Assembly (NCBI RefSeq): GCF_019175385.1 | Contig: NC_083338.1 | Coordinates: 66,930,884-66,994,883 of the forward strand | Direction: 5' to 3' | Source: Lycium barbarum | Lineage: Eukaryota > Streptophyta > Magnoliopsida > Solanales > Solanaceae | DNA length: 64,000 nt | Shown: positions 46,308 to 57,434 of the stretch, piece by piece | How the letters are laid out: the number at the start of each line of letters is the position of its first letter | How positions within the stretch are numbered: the stretch's first letter is position 1 | Notes under the pieces: generated by a model | Told to the model about the DNA's origin: nothing | Seen by the model: only the letters and a program-made list of their open reading frames with translations | The model's database searches: none | Made by a program: the position numbers and the translations under genes

Positions 46308-47897
46308 ATGGGCAGTTTATGTGATGTACGACCAGAGAAGATAGAAATGGCTCGTGAGCTCCAACAGCTAGCTAGCCTAGGAGTTCGAGTAGTGGACTCA
46401 GGTAGCAGGGGAACTACTATTCAGAATTCAGCAGTCTTATCGCTCCCAGCGGAAGTGAAAGAGCGGCAATACGAAGATTCCACGCTAATGCATTACAGAG
46501 ATACACTCCCTCAAAAAGAGGAGTCATCATTTGATATTTCAGGAGATGGAGTTCTCCGATGTCGAGGCAGATTATGCGTTCCTGATGTGGCAGGTTTACG
46601 CCACCAAATATTGAGAGAAGCTCATTGTTCTCGTTATTCTGTTCACCCCGGAGCGACGAAAATGTATCATGATCTTAAGTCTATATATTGGTGGAATGGA
46701 ATGAAGAAAGATATAGCAGAATTCGTAGCTCAATGTCCCAACTGTCAACAAGTGAAAATCGAGCACCAGAAGCCGGGCGGATTGTTGCAAGCTATAGAAA
46801 TTCCAACTTGAAAGTGGGAAGTAATTAACATGGACTTCATTACAGGCTTACCCCATTCTCGACACAAGTATGACTCTATATGGGTGATTGTAGATAGACT
46901 CACAAAATCAGCTCATTTCTTACCGGTCAGAACGACCTATGTGGCAGAAGATTATGCAAGGCTTTATGTTAAAGAGATAGTGAGACTCCATGGTGTTCCA
47001 GCATCTATTATCTCTGATAGAGGGACTCAGTTTACAGCCAATATTTAGAATTCTTTCCAAGAGGGTTTAGGGACCGAAGTGAGCCTTAGCACGACATTTC
47101 ACCCGCAGACCGATGGACAAGCTGAGCGTACCATTCAGACTCTTGAGGATATGTTACGGGCATGTATGTTATATGTTTAAGGAAATTGGGATGATCACTT
47201 GCCACTCATTGAATTTTCTTACACCAATAGTTATTATTCTAGCATCCAAATAGCACCGTATGAAGCTTTATATGGGCGAAAGTGTAGATCCGTGGTTTGA
47301 AACAGGAGAGGCTAAATTGATAGGGCCAGACTTGGTCCAACAAGCCATAGAGAATGTTAAGCTCATACAAGATCGGTTGTTAGCTGCCCAAAGTCGCCAG
47401 AAGTCCTATGCGGATAATCGTCGAAGGGACTTAGAGTTCCAAGTGAAATATTGGAGATTCTTGAAAGTGTCGCCAATGAAGGGTGTTATGTGATTTGGAA
47501 AAAGGGGAGGCTTAGTCCCTGATACATTGGGCCTTATGAGATTGTACGAAAGATAGGTAAAGTGGCATATGAGTTAGATCTACCCCCAAATTTGGAGTCA
47601 GTTCATCCAGTTTTCCATGTCTCGATGCTTCAAAAATGTGTTGGAGATCCTACTAAGATCGTGCCAATAAGTGATGTGCAAGTGACAGAAAAGTTGACTT
47701 ATGAAGAGGTACTCATTGCCATACTAGATAGGAAAGTACGGAGACTTAGAAACAAAGAAGTGGCCTCAGTTAAGGTTCTATGGAGAAGCAATAAACGAGA
47801 AGAAATGACATGGGAAGCGGAAGAAAGTATGCGATCCAAATACCCGCATTTATTTAAGCCTTTGGAAGAGATCCAAGATGAGGCGTCAAGGTCATAA
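46308..47897 (+). pseudogene. Gypsy integrase and chromodomain, broken
   Basis: The zinc motif (HCSRYSVH...CPNC) and the first core Asp (NMDFITGLP) are present, as are ISDRGTQF and the Glu in DGQAERTIQ. Stops at 46809-46811 (Trp expected), 47046-47048 (Trp expected) and about 47178 break the frame, with frame changes near 47260 and 47510. The last piece (47562-47897) has HPVFHVSMLQKC and a chromodomain (VLWRSNKREEMTWE), closely like 1191-1664. The two chromoviruses in this window are therefore relatives. Confidence 0.92.
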
Positions 47898-48064
47898 GGT
47901 ACGTATGTTTTCCTTTTATGCTTTTTGGTCGTGTGTGGAAAAATTTAATTGCTATTATGTTGTGGCCCTATGAGGCATTGTTATTATAGGTTGTTGTGAC
48001 AGGATGGTAGTGCCATATTATAAGGGAGACTCTGGCAAAATATTTGTAGAATCCCCGAGCGCTT

Positions 48065-48100
48065 AACATTCGAGGACGAATGTTCTTAAGGGGGGAAAAA
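48065..48100 (+). other. Hairpin and polypurine tract of the gypsy element
   Basis: AACATTCG (48065-48072), loop AGGA, CGAATGTT (48077-48084), then AAGGGGGGAAAAA (48088-48100) ending at the 3' LTR. The hairpin is base-for-base the same as at 1739-1758. Confidence 0.88.
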
Positions 48101-50062
48101 TGTTACACCTCGGAAAATCTTCTGTTGATGCACAAATAAATAGACTAGTGAAGAGTACGAGCATACGGTATTTCCATAAGTAAGAAATGGTATTTGATGA
48201 CTCTAGATAAGATTTCAAAGATGTTTGAGATAAGGGAAGAAAGTTGGCCAAGATAAGGCAAGACATACGATAGGTATCGGAAAGGAAATATGAGTAATGA
48301 GTTAACGAGGCTTCAATGATGTCTTGGAGAAGAGTGATAACGTCCCTTAGATTGGTATTGAGGTGTTGATCAAGTGCTAGGAAGGTTCCATAAGGATTGA
48401 AGATCAAACGAGTCGATGAATCGAACTTCGGAACCACTGGGGATTATACGGTCCGTATGTTTGGCCGTATAATCAGTCCAGAATGGCATAAGTTTCTGGA
48501 TCAAATATACGGCCAAACATACGGCCCGTACAAATTATATGGACCGTATGTTGGTCCGTATATACGGTCGGGACTGAAAATGGATCTTTAAATAAGGGAC
48601 CAAGTCTTATTTCATTTCACTTCTATATCCCACCCCTTCTCTCTAAAACATCTCTCTACATTTATTCCACAAGAATTCAAGGATTATTAGTGATCAACAA
48701 CATAAATTAAGTGCATCAAGGGTAAGAAAACCCATTAAAGAATATTCAAGTCAAGAAATCTCATTGGAGATGAACTAGGGTTTTTGCTCAAGTGGAGTAT
48801 TATCAACCAAGGCTTGTTCCTACAACATCTAAGGTAAGATTTATGATATTTCTATGTTGTTTAAGGTAAATGGGTCATGAATGTGGAATAATGCCATTTT
48901 GAGTAATAGCTTGAATTGAGTAATGATTCTTGATGTGTTGTGATGTAAATATATTATAAATGACGTTGAGAACATGGGATAGGCAATGTATGTGAATGGA
49001 CGTAGTCGTGTGTTATGACCATGGATATGGGTGATTGAAGGTAAATTAAGAAATGTGGATAATGTGGATGAATAATGACTATTGTTATAGTATTGTGAAT
49101 GTATTATTGATGTTTGGGAGTTGATATGCACTATGAGGGGATGTCGTATAAATAAAGGAGATGTTGTCCGAATTTCTCTAGCTTTCGTCATGTATACTAG
49201 CTATCGATTTATAATGATAGTATGATTTTAATGAAGGTAGAAACGCGAGCGTTGGAGGAGAACATGCAAGTGTAGAATAGTTGAACGGAAAGGTATGTAA
49301 GGCTAACCCTTCTTTCATAAAGCATGGTTCTTTGGCCAAACGTCCAAATCTTCTATAAGACTATGATATCCTTCAAATGATTTGATCTTCCGAGCTAGTA
49401 AGCTCACAATTCTTGATATGTTACGATTGTACTAAGTTCCTCACATGACGAGTGAGCTTATAAAGATAGATGTAATGAATGACGATAATAGTGAAAATGA
49501 CATTGACGACGACTATAATGGTAATACCGATAACGATAACGATGACGATGATGATAGTGATGATAATAGTAAAGATGCTTATGAGCTTATATGTATGTGT
49601 GCCTATGTATGGCTACTATGAACCCCGAGCCTATATGGTCGGGTAGTATATGTATAGATGTATATGTGTTATAGCCCGTATTTCGTACGTCCAGAAAATT
49701 CAAGGTAATGGGGAGAGGTTAAGAACAAGACTATGTTTCAAAAATAATTTTAATATACGAGTTGTTGAAAATATTATTTATGAATATTGTTAGAGTGGAA
49801 ATATTGAGGAAGACCAAGGGCGGAAAGGAAATTGGCAAAATGGCATTATGGTAATTTTGTGGAAAGGCTAGGGGTAAAATGGTCATTTTACAAATGTTCA
49901 AGAAATCTCTTGAAAAAGGCCATGTGGCCAAAAAAAAAGGGAAAAGAAAAGGGATTAAGTCATCTTTGGAAATTTGGAGAAAAATGTAGAAACAAAAAGG
50001 GAGAAAAAGAAAGGAAAAATCTAGAGAGGGGGAAGCATGTGCCCCTCACATGACCTATACAA

Positions 50063-50063
50063 C

Positions 50064-50096
<33 letters not shown>

Positions 50097-50098
50097 AG
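50063..50098. repeat. TA/GT microsatellite
   Basis: About 14 TA units followed by GTGTGT, inside LTR H. Confidence 0.9.
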
Positions 50099-51827
50099 TC
50101 ATATTATTAAGAGAAAAAGAGTGGAAGAAAGAAGTAGAAAAAGGAGAGGAGAAAGAGGAAGTGCACGGCCAAGGGGCAAAAATTTGGCCCCTTGAAATAG
50201 TGATCAAAATATTATTCTCTCCTAGAATTCCAACCAATTTGAAGGCCCTCTTCGACATGGTATAGTTGTTTCGGAAGATAGGTCGTTCGTTTCATCATTT
50301 CCGTACGTTGGTCAAGGGAAGAGGTTGAAGAGAAGAAGTAATATTTAATCCTTTTTATGATGTTATGAAGGCTTGTTTACATTGTAGTATGAAGGAACAA
50401 ATAGAATTAATCAATATATGGGAGGGTTGTATGGTATAGCCGTGTGCATGCCTATGTTGTGGAGGCAAGATTAGTTAATTTTTATGTAGTATTTTAATTG
50501 TTGTTGTTATGGAATTTATATTGGAAATGAAAGTTTGGTAATTTTGGTTGAATTTGTGGGTGTTGGAAGGTGGCCGAATGTGTGTGTGTGTGTGGTATGA
50601 AATGTGAATCAAGTTTTATGTAATAATTTAATTGTTGTCGATATGTATTTTAGGATGCAAGTGAGATTATGATGATTCTAGTGAAGTTGAAATTGTCGGA
50701 AAGTTGTTGTAGAAGTTAATGGGAATCGAAGGTAGACTTCTTGCATTGATGGAAAATAATGTCGTTAGTAGTTTGGTTGTCCTCGTTGTGAGTATTATGA
50801 TAGAAAATGAAGTTTTAATAATCCAAGTTAAGATTATAATCGTGTGGGCCGCATTGGAAGGAAATGTAGTCTTGATGTGGTTTCTTGAATTTATGAAATG
50901 AAGTTGTAAATGTATGTATTGTGACATAATGTGTGAATTTGGAAGGAAAGAATGTGTTTGGTGTTGTTCTCGGGCTTGGGGACAATTTTGGGTGAGTTGG
51001 AACCTTGCTCGAGTCGTTTTGGAAAATTTTGTGAATTGTTGGAAATGTTATGGAATCATGTTTGAATGGTTTTGGATTGATTATATATCTTGATTTGAAC
51101 GTAATTGGAATATCGTCGCATTATGCGAAAGAAGGTTGCTAATGTTAAAGTGCGTTTACATTAACGGTCGATGTTGTTAGAATGTTTGTTGTCATTGTTG
51201 TTGATATTGTGGCCGGGTCAAATTCCCGGATTGTTGTTGTGTTGATTGGGAGCCGAGCCGTATTCTCGGGGTTGGTATATTTACAGGGGAGGTGCTGCCG
51301 AAATTCCGGCAGGATACAAGTGAATGTGTTTGAAAGGTTAAGGCAGGTATATGATAATGAAACTAACGAATGGATGGATTCTCCTGCATGTAGACAAACA
51401 AATTGGATGCATAAGCGTAGCTGGAGGTCGCGGCACAGGTATGTAAGGCTTACCCTTCCTTTCTTTTGGCATGTCCTAGTTGTAATAGGCTATGATACGA
51501 GCCTCGAGGGAAACTCTATTCCTAGAAATCCGAGCTTGATTTGGACCCCTATTCATTCAGTGAAATTGAACTAAGAACCTTATGCTTTGATGGAAACATA
51601 GTTTGAACGTCCGTAACTTCTACAAATGAAACCGGATTGCCCTGAAACCTTCATGGATGACTCTATAAGGCTAAATGTTCATAGTTTATATACACCACCT
51701 CGAATTAATCCGAGGTGGGCCCATAATTCCCAAACCCTATTTGTATTGCTCTATTGGACTCATTTCCGCATAGTAATTAAGAGAAACTTGGGCTATTGTT
51801 CTGGATTTGTTATGAACTGTATGTACT

Positions 51828-52168
51828 CTCTGATATAAGTATCTGGAAATTCTGATATGAGTATTCCTATATAGGCATTTGGATACAAGTATTTTCGATA
51901 TGGATATTTTGACAAAAGTATTTTGACGTAAGTACTCCGATACAAGAAATTTGACGTAAACATTTTGATAGAAGTATTCGGATATAAGTATTTTTGATAT
52001 GAGAATCCTGACATACGTATTCTGTTATAACTACTCTGATATAAGTATTTTGATATAAGTATTCTGACCTAAGCATTCTGACATAAGTATTCTGATATGA
52101 GTACCCCGACATAAGTATTTTAATATAAGCATTCTGATATGGGTAACCTGCTATGATTATTCTGATGG
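51828..52168. repeat. 15-bp minisatellite (ATTCTGATATAAGT-like), about 22 units
   Basis: Degenerate units of TATTCTGATATAAG recur with a period near 15 bp. On the minus strand they give a fortuitous open frame of YQNTYIR-like repeats (15 is a multiple of three). Located between the donor-like motif and the hairpins of LTR H. Confidence 0.85.
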
Positions 52169-53008
52169 CACGTTCGATCATTCTATCGAGTCTCGATTTA
52201 TGTGCATTTAGTTGCTCACTACTCTGCTCGTGCATGTGCTATGATCCCTTTCACTGGATCCCGGGCCTGTATATATGTCGTGCGGATGGTTCGCCGAGTC
52301 CTCTGTTAAGGGTCGGGTTCCATATATGAATTTCGAAGTATGATGTGTCCGGTTCCGGGGTACTGTGTTATATGTCCGTCCCCGGTTACCGAGGATATAT
52401 TATGAAGTATGATGTGTCCGGGCTCGGGGTGCCGTGTTATCTGTCCGCCCCTGGGTACCGTGGTTATGTTATGATGTGTGACGAAGATCGGAGCAAATTT
52501 TCTGAAATATAATGTGTTGTGGCGACAAAGGTAGGAGTGGCGACCACGTTCCTACGTTATCGTGCGCATCCCTTGGCATTGTTCACCGGTTCCTCGACGT
52601 GTTATCTGTCCCCAAGGTTATCATGTATATGATAAGATGTGACCGGTCCCTCGGCGTGATATTTGTCCCCGAGGTTACCGTATGTATGATATGGTATTTG
52701 ACCCGGCGTGGTATATGTCCCCGGGGTTACCGCGTATGTGATATGATATCCGATTCCGATATGCATGACTTGTGTTGGAGAGTAAGCATTCTGACCTTCC
52801 GTACATTCTGTATCCCGTTTGCTATATGACATCATTTGAGTAATTTGTACGTTCTGTAATCCGTCTGGCATACGAGATGAGTAAGTATGATTCGTGTCTG
52901 GAAAAGAAAAAATAATAATAAGTGTTTGGTATTCTGGATAGGCTATTTGTATGTTGTTCTATCTGTCTCAGCCATGGTTTCGTTTTCTGTACTCATGCCT
53001 TACATACT

Positions 53009-53140
53009 CAGTACATATTCCGTACTGACCCCTTCTTCTTCGGGGGCTGCGTTTCATGCCGCGCAGGTACCCACAAGTGGATAGACGAGATTAGCTGAAG
53101 ATGATCCAGTGGATTGGCGGGCTCCATTTCCTCCAGGAGT
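53009..53140 (+). other. Conserved LTR stem-loop series, copy H
   Basis: h1 CAGTAC 53009-53014 with GTACTG 53022-53027. h2 CCCC 53029-53032 with GGGG 53042-53046. h3 CTGCG 53047-53051 with CGCAG 53062-53066. h5 GCTCC 53121-53125 with GGAGT 53136-53140. h4 is not seen; the LTR is interrupted at 53220. Confidence 0.68.
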
Positions 53141-53219
53141 GCTGCCGAATCAGAGTATGTATGATGTGATGTCTGATAAGTATTAGAGACTTTGCAGACA
53201 GCGTCGTGGGTAATGATAG

Positions 53220-56135
53220 TGTCACGACCCAGCCCCGTGGGCCGCGACTGGCACCCTATCTGGGTACCCAGACCAAACCGCATATTCATTTACCAAATCC
53301 GAGCATATTCCAAAAATTCATAAAAGTCATATCAACAGAATTTATATCAAAATATGTCTTAAGCGGTCGCGCAAATCAAAATGTCATATCGAATCCAAAC
53401 TGAGCGGCGGAATAGACATCGCCGGTCAAAAGTGCAACATAAGCATAAGGGGCCATTTAGGGCCATCAAAACAAGCGGACCGCTTTAAGACCAGAAAACA
53501 AACTCAAACAAACATATATAGGACCCTCGCCCCACATATATGACTACAGGCCTCTACGAACTCAAAACAAAGACATATGGCGAGACAGGGCCCCGCCGTA
53601 CCCAAATAGTCAAATGTACAGAGTATATACACCTAGCAAAAGGAGTCTGTACCAAACGGGGACTCCGAGTCAAGAAGGAGTACTCCGAAGTAGCAAAGAG
53701 TGAAGCCTACAGTGGAGGATCACCAATATCTTCACCTGCGGGCATGAAACGCAGCCCCCGAAGAAAGGGGGTCAGTACGAAATATGTACTGAGTATGTAA
53801 AGCACGGAGTACAGAAATATGGATCAAAACTGAAAGCAAATCAGATAACAAAGTGGAGTACAAATCGGGATGTCAAAATCCGTATCAAAATCATATACAT
53901 ATACATAATGCAAACGAAATCATGCAAATGCTTAGGAACGTGGTCGCCACTCCGACGCTGGCGCCACACACAGCATAACACCAGAAGGTTTCAAATCTCC
54001 GTATCTCCGAACACAAACACAAACATAGGTGAGCGTATCGCATCACGACCCATATCACAGCATAACTCCAAACGGAACCCGGCCCTATGGCGAAGCCTCG
54101 GGAACCGTAACACAGCATACGGCCGAATTATCATAAGGCGCACGAATCAAAACCGGCCCGGGAACCGGTGAACGAAGTCATAATAAGGCACGAGCGGAGT
54201 CGTGAGCAAACAAATACAAATCATACTTCAAAATAGTCTTTCAAAACATAATAGTTTTACAAATCGTTCCATAGCACAAAATAAGCGAATACTTAGTCGA
54301 TACAAAGATCCGTTTCCAAAATGGTACGTATGGCTCAAAACGTAACTTAGCATATCATAATATCCAAAATATATCTCATAGGAGGGAGTTCCGAAATCGA
54401 AAGTATCATATCAAACTTTATTCACAAAGATAGCCCAATAAGACAAATAGGGCGTCTCGGGGTTAGCGGGCCCACCTCGAGTCAAATTGAGGTGGCGAAC
54501 ATAATTTACGAACATTTAGGGGCCAAAAGGTCATACATAATCATTTCTAAGTTACCCGACCACATTTCGATAGGTTTCGGACGATTGGTGGCATCCTAGC
54601 CAAAATAGAGCCCTTAGGCTTCAATTGAATTGAATGAATAGTAACTTTTCTGTGGATCGGGTTTCGAGGAGCAGAAATGCTCCGGAAGTTCCAATATTCG
54701 CCTATCACACTAAGACATGCCAAATGAAGAAGTGGGAAGCTTTACATACCTTACAGACGTCGTGTGCTCTCCCAAAAGTCAAGTCCCGTTTCGTCTGAAA
54801 TCTGCAAATGGTCAAAGTTACCAATTGAGATTCTTAGGCTTAAAAATGCCATTAACTTCATTTTTGTCTACCGAAATTTCGGCAGCATTTCCTCTATAAA
54901 TCTAACACCCCCGAGACTTAGCTCGGCTCAAAATACATCAACAACAACAACCCAAACATCATCAAACAATATAAACCATATTCAAACTTCAAAAGTCTAC
55001 CTTACTACGCAAGTTGGAAATCTTTCATTCAAACTTCAAAATTCCAAATCTATATCCATATTATTGTATTCATTTACTCATTCAAGATTATGCCATCACA
55101 TTCCAAATACATTCCAAGCCATACACGAAATTTCCCAAAATCCATTACTTTCCATAATTCTTTCAAAGCACCAAAAGTCACGACGAACATTCTAACTTGC
55201 GTCGTTTCATTCCGAATTCATTAACATCAACCCTAAATCATATTTAAAGTCTTTAGCATCAAAGATATACAATGATATACGCAAATATACCAAAGGTATA
55301 TACTTTCCGATAATGTTCCGAACTCCTTTTCCAACGCCAATTCAATTCATTAATCATTCATTTACGTTATAAAGGCCACCACGACGCAACTAAACAAACT
55401 AAACAAGATCAATTCACATTTCTTTCCCCTTCTAAGGGCACACGGCCAAACACACCCTTTTCACACACACACGCCATGCACAAACACAACACCATCCCAC
55501 AATCTTCATGCAACATCAATCACTATAACATACAAACCCATTTCATAACATAAAAAACATAGATTTCTCACCTTTTTCTTGAAATTCCGATTTGCCGCAA
55601 ACGTCGCTCTTTCGCCAAACTACTTGTATCACGTCGGAGAGCGTCTTGAGTACTTTACAACTATGTGAAAATCAAGATTTTTAAGGCTAGAATCAAACTT
55701 GCCAATTTTTTTTTCTCTTCTTTTCTATTTCGGCCGAGAGCCTCTTTCTCTTGGTGTTCTTCAAATTTTTTTTTGATCTACTACTTGATAACTACAAGTC
55801 AAGACTTGATATATATCCATCACAAGGAGTCATGTGCATAGCACATGACATTTAAAAATGGGTTTGGGCCAACCTAGTGGCCGGCCACCCCACAAACTTT
55901 GGGCCTCAATTTTATATTCAATTTTCTTGGCCCAATTCATTAAAAGTCCCGTTTTGTAATTGCCGAAACTAATTTCCGAAATTCCAAATTTACCCTCGGC
56001 CTTCCCCGATGTCTTAACATCTATGATTCTATAACCAACATAGTCATATTCACCAAAATCAAAAATATTTCCTTATAACAAACAAGTCTTGTTTATTTCT
56101 CGATTTCCAATTATACGAAAGCACGGGACATAACA
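53220..56135 (-). repeat. Solo LTR, reversed (LTR I), 2916 bp, TSD GATAG
   Basis: On the plus strand it runs TGTCACGACCCAGCC...GCACGGGACATAACA, flanked by GATAG (53215-53219 and 56136-56140). On the minus strand it shows a TTTATAGAGGAAATGCTGCCG block (54876-54902 region), an exon-like segment (acceptor TTTGCAG near 54800, donor at 54749) and hairpins (53579-53791). It is the innermost insertion of the right-hand nest. Confidence 0.95.
53579..53791 (-). other. Conserved LTR stem-loop series, copy I
   Basis: On the plus strand: h4 GGCGAG 53579-53584 with CCCGCC 53592-53597 (one G-U pair in sense). h5 ACTCC 53662-53666 with GGAGT 53677-53681. h3 CTGCG 53736-53740 with CGCAG 53750-53754. h2 CCCCC 53755-53759 with GGGGG 53767-53771. 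h1 CAGTAC 53773-53778 with GTACTG 53786-53791. Confidence 0.7.
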
Positions 56136-56925
56136 GATAGTCAGTCTGTAAGCGGCTCCATCAGCCGATATGTCATTTTGTGTTATGTAGTAAATTTCAT
56201 ATAATTATAGATTTGTTAAATTCTGGAAATAGTAAGCAGAAAATTTTTAAAGCTCAACATGTATTTTATTTGTAATTGACTTTCAGAATTCAAAAAAAAA
56301 AAACATTAGGTGTGTAATCAGGGTCTGCGGGTTCGCTCGGCTCTGTATGTGGGGTCGAGTGCCCATAACACCCTAATAAGGTTAGGGTGTGACAATATGT
56401 ATGTATGTTTACGTAACGCGCGCACACCACTACAGTTGGGTACGGACAACACTGAGCCTTGGTAGGGCCAGGTATGTGTAACACTGAGCCTCCGTTGGCC
56501 AGGTATGTGTAACACTGAGCCTCAGTTGGCCAGGTATGTATGATCACCGAGCCTAGCTATATTCGGGTACGTGAAACACCGAGCCTTCGTGGTCAGGTAT
56601 GCTATGTAAATGAGAAATGTATGATATGAATATGTATATGCTATGGTAGATATCTGATATAGATATGAGTATGAATACGAATATGATATGATTACGAAAT
56701 AGAATATGTACATGATATGAATGTGAATAAGTATACGTAAATGAGTACGGATATGAATATGGATTTGGATACGGATGTATGTACCCATTCACGCAAGCGA
56801 AATCGAAAGATCCTATGTAAGGTAAGTAAGTGCTCATGACGATGACATTACTATCTTCTATCTTATGTTGTTTCTTATGTTGCACATTATGCTTCTATAT
56901 TGATATTGATCATGCTTTACATACT

Positions 56926-57122
56926 CAGTACATTCTTCGTAGTGACGTCCTTTTGTTTGTGGACGCTGCGTCATGCCCGCTGGTGCACAGGAAGACAGAC
57001 TTGATCCATAGCTACATTATCAGGGACTACATAGCAGAGCTCCATTTCATTCGGAGCCATAGCTTTTGGGTACTTATTCTTTTGTGTACATAATTATGGG
57101 CATAGCGGGGTCCTGTCCCGCT
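56926..57122 (+). other. Conserved LTR stem-loop series, copy G
   Basis: h1 CAGTAC 56926-56931 with GTAGTG 56939-56944 (one mismatch). h2 GTCC with GGAC at 56947-56964. h5 GCTCC 57039-57043 with GGAGC 57053-57057. h4 AGCGGG 57104-57109 with CCCGCT 57117-57122. It is the partner of copy F in the same element. Confidence 0.62.
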
Positions 57123-57434
57123 TATGTGATATGTTATACTCTCCTTAGAGGCTCGTAGACATGTGTATATGGTTAGGTATGTCTGGCCTTGTCGGCCTAT
57201 ATCTTGTATATCATTTTGATAGCCTTGTCGGCTCATATACATTGATGTGGCATAGATGCCAATGATGATATAAAGGCATGGTTGTCCAATGGGACTAGCA
57301 TGATGAATGAATAGAATTATATGTTTACTTGTGTGGCTCACCTAGATGTAAGGGTAAGTGTAAGCCAAGGGGTGCCCGGGTGGGCTAGCACCGGGTGCTC
57401 GTCGCGGCCCCTCTAGTCGGGTCGTGACAATGGG

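Larger units (their letters stand above)
49667..56394 (+). repeat. Solo LTR (LTR H), TSD ATATG, itself interrupted
   Basis: It starts TGTTATAGCCCGTATTTCG and ends GGTTAGGGTGTGACA, flanked by ATATG (49662-49666 and 56395-56399). Net length without the nested LTR I and one TSD is about 3.8 kb, longer than the others. The block GGTGCTGCCGAAATTCC lies at 51290 and the donor-like GTATGTAAGGCT at 51439. A 15-bp minisatellite (51828-52168), repeated GGTTACCG/CGGGGT units (52300-52750) and hairpins (53009-53140) follow. Confidence 0.93.
29538..57429 (+). mobile_element. Full-length Ty3/gypsy chromovirus (Tekay/Del-like), TSD ATGGG, with three insertions
   Basis: Both LTRs, a primer-binding site, gag, protease, RT, RNase H, integrase, chromodomain, hairpin and polypurine tract are all present, flanked by ATGGG (29533-29537 and 57430-57434). 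Insertions lie in the 5' LTR (30872-33529), gag (35731-43823) and 3' LTR (49667-56394). With those and one TSD copy removed, the LTRs are 2592 and 2596 bp. Coding regions have several stops and frameshifts, so it is no longer autonomous. Confidence 0.95.
48101..57429 (+). repeat. 3' LTR of gypsy element (LTR G), split by a solo LTR
   Basis: It starts TGTTACACCTCGG and ends TCGGGTCGTGACA, followed by the TSD copy ATGGG. It is continuous with the 5' LTR sequence from 48101 to 49666 and again from 56400. TATA-like TTTAAATA at 48587-48594. Donor-like GTATGT at 49293. The net length without insertion is 2596 bp. Confidence 0.94.

Noticed and set aside
51867..52235. 122-codon minus-strand frame with YQNTY-like repeats
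   Set aside because: Produced by the 15-bp minisatellite in LTR H.
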